Source: Tamaricihabitans halophyticus
Lineage (GTDB): Bacteria; Actinomycetota; Actinomycetes; Mycobacteriales; Pseudonocardiaceae
Direction: 5' to 3'
Assembly: GCF_004340875.1 (NCBI RefSeq)
Contig: NZ_SLXQ01000002.1
Span: 62,001 to 126,000 of the forward strand
DNA length: 64,000 nucleotides
A program made the translations under genes and the position numbers. The notes below the pieces were generated by a model that was given only the letters and a program-made list of their open reading frames with translations, did not search any database and had not been told where the DNA came from. Below, piece after piece: positions 17,301-23,212 of this stretch. Each line of letters starts with the position of its first letter. Positions within the stretch are counted from its first letter, which is position 1.

Positions 17301-17310
17301 GCTGGCCATC

Positions 17311-17427
17311 GTGCATGAACGAAGGGCGCTTTCCCGTAGGTTGATCAGGATCGGCCTACTCGTGCTGATCCTGGTCGTGATAGCTGGCTGGCTGGTTCAA
17401 GAGTTCGTCGTCAATGGGGGCGGGTGA
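17311..17427 (+). CDS. very small putative membrane protein upstream of barstar
   Basis: 38-residue ORF from GTG (VHERRALSRRLIRIG). A basic N-terminus is followed by one hydrophobic helix (LLVLILVVIAGWLVQEFVV) and a short NGGG tail. Position and codon use agree with the flanking genes, but the ribosome-binding site is weak and the ORF is too short for certainty. It ends 4 nt before the barstar start chosen here. Confidence 0.5.
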   Translation: MHERRALSRRLIRIGLLVLILVVIAGWLVQEFVVNGGG

Positions 17428-17431
17428 TCGT

Positions 17432-17779
17432 ATGCCGGCAGATGATCAGGTGGATGCGGTGGTCGACGAGGTGAAGGCGCGTGGCGCTTTCCCGCATGTG
17501 CTGGACGGCAGCCAGGTGCGGGACAAGGTGGGCGCGCTCGAGGCGATCTCCGCGGCGTTGTCGTTCCCGGACTACTTCGGCGGCAACCTGGACGCGCTGT
17601 ACGACTGCCTGCGCGATCTGTCCTGGTTGCAGGCTGGGGAGCACGTGCTGATCTGGGTCGGCGCCGAAGGGCTGCGCGCCGCTGACCCGAAGGCGTTCAG
17701 CGCGATCGAGGGGACGCTGCGGGACGCCTGCGAGGCAGCGAACGTCGCGCGCCCGCTGTCCGTCGTCTTCACCGACTAG
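17432..17779 (+). CDS. barstar-family RNase inhibitor
   Basis: 115-residue cytosolic protein of the barstar (barnase inhibitor) family. The start is ATG (MPADDQVDAVVDEVK); an ATG six codons upstream is possible. Typical motifs are ALSFPDYFGGNLDALYDCLRDL, which carries the Asp/Tyr residues that plug the RNase active site, and the central ISAAL helix. No barnase-like ribonuclease gene is found in the window, so it is an orphan immunity gene or regulates a distant RNase. It follows two small membrane-protein ORFs and is convergent with the PIMT gene across repeat locus D. Confidence 0.86.
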   Translation: MPADDQVDAVVDEVKARGAFPHVLDGSQVRDKVGALEAISAALSFPDYFGGNLDALYDCLRDLSWLQAGEHVLIWVGAEGLRAADPKAFSAIEGTLRDACEAANVARPLSVVFTD

Positions 17780-17780
17780 A

Positions 17781-17867
17781 CATCGCTAACCGTAAAGAAC
17801 GCGAGTACGGGACGTCATCAGATCCACCGCGCTCGGTTACCGCAAGATCCTTAAAGAACGCGGTTAC
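17781..17867 (+). repeat. dispersed alpha-beta repeat, locus D
   Basis: Alpha core GCTAACCGTAAAGAAC is at 17785-17800 and beta core AAGATCCTTAAAGAAC at 17844-17859 with ACCGC/GCGGT arms; core spacing is 59 nt. The right beta arm (TTA at 17864-17866) provides the stop codon of the PIMT-like gene. Confidence 0.88.
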
Positions 17868-19012
17868 GGAGAGTGCTGGAGTGGCCAGGTCTGCGGGCGC
17901 TCCGGGTTGTCCAGCCACACCGTGTGTTCCCCCTCCGGGGTTACCGTCAGGCCGAATCGGGACCAGTCCGGCCGACCGAGCCGCGTCCAGTGCTGATGCT
18001 CGGCTTCCAGTACATCCCACAGCCGTCGCGGCCCACCCTGCACGACCGTACGCCGACCACCGTTGTCCGCGTTGATCCGCACGCGCGCCCAGGAGCCGCC
18101 GGCGCTCTCCAGGTATGTCCACTGTGGCTTGCCCGCCACGAAACCGCGCATCCCGAACCGGACCGGTTCGGCGTAGCCGATATTCGCGAGGAACCACGGC
18201 ACAAGCATGGTCCACGGGTACGGCTCCAGTTCCGTTGTGGACTCGGTCGTCTCGGCCTCGGCTGGTGCGCTTGCCGTCCAGGTCGGCGCGATATCCGCGG
18301 CCCGCATCGCCATGAATCCCGCCCAGCGCGGCAGGAAACGCCCGTGCAGGCCGTTCACGGTCCGCCGGAGCAACACCAGGTTCCCCGCGTTTTCGGAAAG
18401 CTTCAGATCGGCGAGGATGATCCCGCCCTGGCGGACCTGTTGCTGCCAGGCATCCGGGATCGCCGGCACCGAACACGTCGCGATAATGCGATCGAACGGC
18501 GCGTGCTCCGGCATACCGCCCGCGCCGTCGCCGGTAACCAGAGTTGGTTCGTAGCCCAAAGCCGCCAGCCGCGCGCTGGCCGCGTGCACCAGATCCTGTC
18601 CAATGTCGACGGAGAACACCTGCGCGGCGCCGAGCCGGTGACACAGCAGTGCCGCGTTGTAGCCGGTTCCGGTGCCGATCTCCAGCACTCGTTGGCCGTC
18701 GCGGACCTCGAGTGCTTCCAGCATGCGCATCATCAGGCCCGGCTTGGTGGACGAGGACACCGTGATCGGGTCGCCTGCCGGAGTGGTGGCGAGCTTGGTG
18801 ACCAGCGCATCGTTGCGGTACGCCTTTGCCAGCCAGCCCGGATCCTCCGATGTGGTCTCCACCCAACTGCCGTTACCGCGCTGGGTGAAGATCGAAGGCA
18901 CGAACTGGTGGCGCGGGGTCTCCCGCAGCGCGAGTTTCCACCTTCGATCGTAGACGGCACCGGAGGTGGCGACCTCGTGCATGAGTTGGCGGGCGTGCGG
19001 TTCCCAGTTCAT
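17864..19012 (-). CDS. PIMT-like methyltransferase of an ATP-grasp peptide (graspetide) cluster
   Basis: 382-residue protein related to protein-L-isoaspartate O-methyltransferase, matching the family of methyltransferases that accompany ATP-grasp RiPP ligases. The N-domain has TVSSSTKPGLMMRMLEAL (the PIMT substrate-loop Ser/Thr region) and motif I VLEIGTGTGYNAALL; a C-terminal extension of about 150 residues is Trp/Pro/Gly-rich. Homologues in fuscimiditide-type pathways methylate an Asp of the ester-bridged peptide, which then closes to an aspartimide (established for that class; inference here). Its ATG overlaps the ligase stop (TGATG). Its stop lies in repeat D. Confidence 0.87.
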   Translation of the reverse strand: MNWEPHARQLMHEVATSGAVYDRRWKLALRETPRHQFVPSIFTQRGNGSWVETTSEDPGWLAKAYRNDALVTKLATTPAGDPITVSSSTKPGLMMRMLEALEVRDGQRVLEIGTGTGYNAALLCHRLGAAQVFSVDIGQDLVHAASARLAALGYEPTLVTGDGAGGMPEHAPFDRIIATCSVPAIPDAWQQQVRQGGIILADLKLSENAGNLVLLRRTVNGLHGRFLPRWAGFMAMRAADIAPTWTASAPAEAETTESTTELEPYPWTMLVPWFLANIGYAEPVRFGMRGFVAGKPQWTYLESAGGSWARVRINADNGGRRTVVQGGPRRLWDVLEAEHQHWTRLGRPDWSRFGLTVTPEGEHTVWLDNPERPQTWPLQHSP

Positions 19013-19965
19013 CAGTTGTTTCCTTGGCTGAGCAGGTCGGCGAGCGCGTCGGTGATCGGGACGTTCGTGCGATCCTCGAGCCAGCCGTACTGGCCGCCGG
19101 GATTGCATTCCAGGAACACCCAGGATCCGTCCGGCCGCACCACGAAGTCGAATGCGCCGTAACTGAGGCCCGTGGCGCTGAGATAGCGCCGGATCCCGGT
19201 GGTCACGGAGGTCGGCGGCACGATGGTGCTGTAGCCGAGCGACCGGTAGTCGGCTCGCCAGTCGACCCGCGCGCGTTGCCCGGTCGCGTAGATTCCGGTC
19301 GCGAAGTGCCGCCGGCCGACCACGGTCACTCTGGCTTCGAACAGTTTCGGCACCCAACGCTGAATCTGATGGCTGGTGTGTTCCAGCCCGGCGAGATCGG
19401 CGAGGGCTTCGTCGTCGAGCAGCCTGGTGAACGCTACCGAGCGCCCCGTCGCCTCGCGTACCGCCGGCGCGCCGAGCGCCTTGGACACGGTGGCGCCGGC
19501 ATCGGCGAACTGGCGCACCGCATCGGGCTGATTGGTGATCAGCGTGTCCGGGACGGTCAGTCCGCAGCTGGCCGCGGTGATCAGCTGGGTCGGCTTGTAG
19601 GCGGCGTCGGCCGCCCTGCTCGGGTGGTTCACCCAGAGCACGGGCAGCGAGGCCAGCACACCACCGAAGCCCAGCTTCGCTTCGTTCATGGCCCAGTTCC
19701 GCTCCGTTTCGGACATGCCATCCGGTGGATCGAACGCGTTCGGGTTGCGGTACCAGACGGACCGCACCTCTTCGAGGTTCACCGTGCGCGTACCGGTATC
19801 CAGCTCACCCTTCCAGCGTCCACTGTGGAGTCGAGCGGAAAGTTTTGCCTGTCGCGGAAACCATGCGGTGTCCATCCGCGCCACGCGGGTGCCGCGTCTG
19901 GTCAGCGCTGCCACCACGCGATCGGCGGTGATATCCAGGTCAGGGGCGAGGATCAACACGGTCAT
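19012..19965 (-). CDS. ATP-grasp graspetide ligase (MvdD-like, SAV_5884 family)
   Basis: 317-residue ATP-grasp enzyme that activates Asp/Glu side chains of a precursor peptide as acyl-phosphates for attack by Ser/Thr/Lys, giving omega-ester or amide rings. The start is ATG (MTVLILAPDLDITADRV), one base after the precursor stop. The N-terminal pre-ATP-grasp domain shows the family motif EVRSVWYRNPNAF. Substrate- and ATP-binding residues follow (SKALGAPA, HQIQRWVPKLFEARVTVVG), and the metal-binding end is FDFVVRPDGSWVFLECNPGGQYGWLE. It is sandwiched between precursor and methyltransferase in a tight operon. Confidence 0.9.
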   Translation of the reverse strand: MTVLILAPDLDITADRVVAALTRRGTRVARMDTAWFPRQAKLSARLHSGRWKGELDTGTRTVNLEEVRSVWYRNPNAFDPPDGMSETERNWAMNEAKLGFGGVLASLPVLWVNHPSRAADAAYKPTQLITAASCGLTVPDTLITNQPDAVRQFADAGATVSKALGAPAVREATGRSVAFTRLLDDEALADLAGLEHTSHQIQRWVPKLFEARVTVVGRRHFATGIYATGQRARVDWRADYRSLGYSTIVPPTSVTTGIRRYLSATGLSYGAFDFVVRPDGSWVFLECNPGGQYGWLEDRTNVPITDALADLLSQGNN

Positions 19966-19966
19966 C

Positions 19967-20266
19967 TCAGTCGTTGATCCAGTCTTCGGAGGACGGCGGG
20001 TCCTCGCCGTCCACGCTTGCCGTCGTATCAGCCGAAGGATCACCTCGACCGGACAGTTCGATCAGTGGCCGGCCAGTCGGGTCGACGGCAAGCTGCCGCT
20101 GCGGGTCGTATGTCCATTCCGGAAACGTTCGATCGCTCCGGCGCGGCGGCGTGGCACAGCGCAAGCCCCATGGGCGCATCGACGATGGGCTGGCGGCCGG
20201 CGTGGGATTCGAGCCGGCGAGCGCGAACCGTCCGGTTTCCGGCGCGAGCGGGTTCTCTGCGGTCAT
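19967..20266 (-). CDS. graspetide precursor peptide (ATP-grasp-modified RiPP)
   Basis: 99-residue precursor from ATG (MTAENPLAPETGRFAL), chosen because AAAGG is 9 nt upstream; the ATG three codons earlier overlaps that site. The leader contains the family hallmark PWGLRCATPPRR, then FPEWTYDPQRQLAVD and TGRPLIELSG. The C-terminal core, from about residue 75, has ring donors (Thr, Thr, Ser, Ser, Ser) and acceptors (Asp/Glu), with TTASVDGEDPP and SSEDWIND. The Asp-Gly pair in SVDGED is the most aspartimide-prone site. It is followed after one base by the ligase. Confidence 0.88.
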   Translation of the reverse strand: MTAENPLAPETGRFALAGSNPTPAASPSSMRPWGLRCATPPRRSDRTFPEWTYDPQRQLAVDPTGRPLIELSGRGDPSADTTASVDGEDPPSSEDWIND

Positions 20267-20287
20267 GGTGCGCATCCTTTCGTTGAG

Positions 20288-20776
20288 CTAGTGGTTGTCG
20301 GGTCGGATGTCGGTGCCCGAGCGGTGCCAGAAACCCGGTTCGTACTGGTCGCAGCTCGGGCAGGCCTGCAAGGTGCGTAACCGTTCGGTCGGGGCCGGGG
20401 TGCAGGACACGCCGCAGTGGGAGCGCAGGCCGTGGCCGGCCGGCACCCAGTGCGCGAACTCGTTCGCGCGGATCGTGGGCGAAGGCGGGTGGCCGGCCAT
20501 GACTTGGCCCTGTGTCTGTTGGAGGCCCTGTGTCTGTTGTTGAGTCTGTGTCTGTTGTTGGCTCTGGGCCGGTTGGAGGTAGCCATCCCGGACAGGTCGG
20601 GGGTCGTGCCCGGGATGGCTACGCCTAGGGCCTGCCCGCCCGGTCGGGGAGACGTCGTGCCGGGCGAACACGACGGCGACCGGGCGGGCAGACGGCAACG
20701 AGGACGACGCGGCCTCCGGTGCCGCGGTTCGCGTGCGGATCGCGGTGTCGCGCACGTACGGATTTCCGCGCTGCAT
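20288..20776 (-). CDS. Gln/Thr-repeat protein with a Cys/His-rich C-terminus, first gene of the RiPP operon
   Basis: Unrecognised 162-residue protein. ATG (MQRGNPYVRDTAIRT) has GAGGA about 4-5 nt upstream. The middle (about residues 70-90) is QSQQQTQTQQQTQ followed by GLQQTQGQ, encoded by an 18-bp tandem repeat. The C-terminus holds HWVPAGHGLRSHCGVSC and TLQACPSCDQ, a spacing of two histidines and four cysteines resembling the small zinc-finger proteins common in Pseudonocardiaceae. It ends 21 nt before the precursor start, so it is probably cotranscribed with it. A role in the RiPP pathway (regulator, carrier or second substrate) is not established. Confidence 0.68.
   Translation of the reverse strand: MQRGNPYVRDTAIRTRTAAPEAASSSLPSARPVAVVFARHDVSPTGRAGPRRSHPGHDPRPVRDGYLQPAQSQQQTQTQQQTQGLQQTQGQVMAGHPPSPTIRANEFAHWVPAGHGLRSHCGVSCTPAPTERLRTLQACPSCDQYEPGFWHRSGTDIRPDNH
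20510..20563. repeat. 18-bp in-frame tandem repeat, three copies
   Basis: Copies of CTGTGTCTGTTGNNGNNN begin at 20510, 20528 and 20546, with a decayed fourth to 20581. On the minus strand they encode six-residue QQQTQx units. The unit length keeps the frame, so copy number can vary without disruption. Confidence 0.9.
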
Positions 20777-20842
20777 ATGTCCTCGCTCGATGGATTGACG
20801 AGCCTCACTTAGTGGCTCCGATCACCTTGCGAGTTGTATAGT

Positions 20843-20874
20843 GTTACGTGAAATCACGCGGCACAAGTCGTAAC
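20843..20874. promoter_or_regulatory. nested inverted repeats in the divergent RiPP/XRE promoter region
   Basis: GTTACG (20843-20848) and CGTAAC (20869-20874) flank a block containing CGTGA-AA-TCACG (20847-20858). They lie between the divergently read Gln/Thr-repeat gene (start 20776) and the XRE regulator (start 20969), so they are candidate operators for the latter. Confidence 0.5.
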
Positions 20875-20968
20875 GCGATGTAGGTTCTTAGATTCACTCA
20901 GTTGGTGGAGTTGCGTGACCCGCCCGATAGGGTGCGGGTATTGCAGGCCGAACAATCGGGAGGCGAGC

Positions 20969-21841
20969 GTGTCCAGCAAGGAGCCCACGACGACCTGGCG
21001 GCAACGCCGCATCGCGCGGATGTTGCGCGCATGGCGGGACAAGGCCGGCGTCCGGCAGCAGGATGTCTGCGCTCCGTTGAAGTGGTCGACGAACAAGTTG
21101 CATCGCTATGAGACGACCAAGACCACGCCGGGGCCTGCGGAGATCATCGCGCTGGCGTACCAGTACGGCACCGTGCCCGACGCGGAACGCGATCGCGTGG
21201 TGCAGCTGGTGTTGTCCACGATGAGCGATCGGGACAAGGGGTTGTGGGACAGCTATGCCCCGGAGACCGTCCCGGACTTCTTTCGTGAGTACCTGGAGAC
21301 CGAGATCGAAGCTTCCAAGGTGCTCAATGCCGAGTCAGTCATCGTGCCGGGTCTGCTGCAGACCGCGAACTACAGCGATGCCCTGCTGCGTGGGGAAATG
21401 GATGACGGCGACCAACTGATGGTGGACCGCCGGGAGCTGCGTAAGCAGCGGCAGGCAAGGCTGGACAGCGCGGAGAATCCGCTGGAACTGCATGTGGTGA
21501 TCCATGAGCTGGCGCTGCTTGCGCGAGTCGGTGGAGCGGAGACCATGCGAGAGCAATGCGCGCACCTCGTGGAACGGGCAGAGTTGCCGAATATCACCGT
21601 GCAGGTGATCCCGGTCGATGTTGGGGCGCATCCTGGGTTCGGTTCGAACTACACAATGCTTCAGTTTGATCATGAGGATGAGCTGGTCATTTACTGGGAG
21701 AACGCGGATTCCAGCATCTACCTGGAAAACGATGAGGACACGGAAAGCTTTACCCTGAAGTTCGAGCGTGCCTGTTCGGCCGCGCTCGAACCGGGCGCTT
21801 CCCGGGAGCTGCTGCTGCGGCATGCGGACGGGAAGTTTTAG
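20969..21841 (+). CDS. XRE-family regulator with DUF5753 domain
   Basis: 290-residue transcription factor. The start is GTG (VSSKEPTTTWRQRR) with GGGAGG upstream. The N-terminal helix-turn-helix spans about residues 10-65 (RQRRIARMLRAWRDKAGVRQQDVC, SKHLHRYETTKTTPGP region). The rest is the DUF5753 ligand-binding-like domain, with LQTANYSDALL and LARVGGAETMREQCAHL. Such proteins are usually paired with a DUF397 gene, here 18 nt downstream, as in BldB/whiJ-like systems. Divergent from the graspetide operon, which it may control (inference). Confidence 0.9.
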   Translation: MSSKEPTTTWRQRRIARMLRAWRDKAGVRQQDVCAPLKWSTNKLHRYETTKTTPGPAEIIALAYQYGTVPDAERDRVVQLVLSTMSDRDKGLWDSYAPETVPDFFREYLETEIEASKVLNAESVIVPGLLQTANYSDALLRGEMDDGDQLMVDRRELRKQRQARLDSAENPLELHVVIHELALLARVGGAETMREQCAHLVERAELPNITVQVIPVDVGAHPGFGSNYTMLQFDHEDELVIYWENADSSIYLENDEDTESFTLKFERACSAALEPGASRELLLRHADGKF

Positions 21842-21859
21842 TAGTACTAGGGAGAGCAG

Positions 21860-22054
21860 ATGGCGATGCTTTTGGCTGGCGCGCGGTGGCGCGTCAGCAG
21901 TTACAGCAATGGCAGTGGCGGCCAGTGCGTTGAGGTTGCCGTGGCTGATGCGGTGGTGGGCGTCCGCGATTCGAAGAAGCGCGATGGCGGCCTGCTTGCC
22001 ATGGACCGCGCCGCATGGCAGGGATTCCTGATCGGGGTCCGCGCGAACGGCTGA
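21860..22054 (+). CDS. DUF397 domain protein
   Basis: 64-residue DUF397 protein, starting at ATG (MAMLLAGARWRVSSYS) with GGGAGA upstream. The family signature is complete: WRVSSYSNGSGGQCVEVAVAD, VGVRDSKKRDGG and AAWQGFLIGV. DUF397 proteins are partners, probably antagonists, of DUF5753 XRE regulators, and this one follows its cognate gene directly. After the stop begins the largest cluster of dispersed repeats (locus E). Confidence 0.93.
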   Translation: MAMLLAGARWRVSSYSNGSGGQCVEVAVADAVVGVRDSKKRDGGLLAMDRAAWQGFLIGVRANG

Positions 22055-22064
22055 CCCAACCACC

Positions 22065-22362
22065 CACGCTCCGTCACCGCGCTAACCCTAAACAACGCGG
22101 TGACGGAGCGTGCGCCACCGCAAGATCCCTAAACAACGCGATGACGGAGAGCGCCGCAGCGGCGTGAGTTAGGGAAACCCGCGCTCAGGCTGCGCCTAGT
22201 GATCGCAAGATCCTTAAGGATTGCGGTTTTGCCGGGTGCGCAAGAGCGCCGTGTCATCGCGAGAGCCTCGGAGCGCCTGCGACCACGGTTACCGCGACAA
22301 GGTCGCTAACCTTAAAGAACGCGGTCACACCCAGTCACCGCAAGATCCCTAAGCAATGCGGT
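22065..22362 (+). repeat. dispersed repeat cluster, locus E (five elements)
   Basis: This 317-bp gap between DUF397 and the enoyl-CoA hydratase holds no gene. All elements are in + orientation: alpha core 22081-22096 with 16-bp perfect arms (22065-22080 and 22097-22112), beta 22122-22137, beta 22207-22222, alpha 22305-22320 and beta 22342-22357. The last pair has the 37-nt spacing. The third core has drifted to contain the palindrome ATCCTTAAGGAT. Confidence 0.92.
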
Positions 22363-22370
22363 TCGGGTGG

Positions 22371-23156
22371 TCAGGACTGGCCGGGAACCCAGGAAGGCGA
22401 GCGCTTCTCGGCGAAGGCGGTCATCCCCTCCTGCCCCTCCGCGCTGGCGAAGAACCGGGCGGACAGCTCAGTCATCTTGGCCAGCTCCGCACCCATGTCC
22501 GCGCCGCCAGCCCGCTCAGTCAGCAGCTCCTTGGTCGCCGCAAGCGCTTGCGGCCCACCGCGGCACAGCATCCCGGTGTAGCGCTCGACCTCGGCGTCCA
22601 GATCCTCCGGCGCCACCGCCGCGTTGATCAGCCCGATCTCCGCCGCGCGCTGCGCGTCGAACGTCTCCCCAGTCAGGAACAGCTCGTGCGCCGCGCGCGC
22701 CTGGAGCCGGGGCAGCACCGGGACCGAGATCACCGCCGGCACCACGCCGATGCGCACCTCGGTGAACGCGAACGTCGCCGCACGGGCGGCGATTGCAATG
22801 TCCGCGGCGGCAACCATGCCGACCCCGCCCGCGCGGGCCGGGCCAGCCAGCTTCGCCACCACCGGTTTCGGGCTGTGCGCGAGCTGTTCCAGAATCGCCG
22901 GGAACTCGTTCACCGCCTGGGTTTCCGCCGAGGCGCCACGCGCTTCCTTCAGATCCATCCCCGAGCAGAACACCGTGCCGGTGTGGCCGAGCACGATCAC
23001 CCGCGCCGCCGCGTCGTCCTGCGCCGCCGCGATCGCCGCGCGTAGCTGCGCGCGCAGCCGCGCGGAGAGCGCATTGCGATTGTGCGGTGAATCCAGGGTG
23101 ATCGTGGCGATGCCATCGGCCACCGCGTAGCGCACGAGCTGGTTTTCGTCCGTCAC
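22371..23156 (-). CDS. enoyl-CoA hydratase/isomerase-family protein
   Basis: 261-residue crotonase-fold protein. The GTG start (VTDENQLVRYAVADG) has GGAG 8 nt upstream. The oxyanion-hole segments are HTGTVFCSGMDLKEA and AGPARAGGVGMVAAADIAIA, where Gly residues stabilise the CoA-thioester enolate. The hydratase catalytic Glu pair is not fully evident (AGGVGMVAA lacks the first Glu), so isomerase or other crotonase chemistry is possible. Monocistronic. The stop lies 8 nt beyond repeat locus E. Confidence 0.88.
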   Translation of the reverse strand: MTDENQLVRYAVADGIATITLDSPHNRNALSARLRAQLRAAIAAAQDDAAARVIVLGHTGTVFCSGMDLKEARGASAETQAVNEFPAILEQLAHSPKPVVAKLAGPARAGGVGMVAAADIAIAARAATFAFTEVRIGVVPAVISVPVLPRLQARAAHELFLTGETFDAQRAAEIGLINAAVAPEDLDAEVERYTGMLCRGGPQALAATKELLTERAGGADMGAELAKMTELSARFFASAEGQEGMTAFAEKRSPSWVPGQS

Positions 23157-23212
23157 GGATTCGCTCCTCGTTATACTGCCTGGGTTGTACCGACTGGGTT
23201 GTACTGGTTGGC

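Noticed and set aside
17170-17310. A longer N-terminus for the tiny ORF at 17311
   Set aside because: It overlaps the 17031-17300 gene in another frame and shows Ser/Gly-rich shadow composition.
16015-17316. Longer N-terminus for the MDR dehydrogenase
   Set aside because: The extra 112 codons are basic, low-complexity, and antisense to the gene at 17031; ATG 16980 has a good ribosome-binding site.
22065-22362. CRISPR array
   Set aside because: Repeats are irregularly spaced, of two types with a hairpin design, dispersed over the window, and no cas genes occur.
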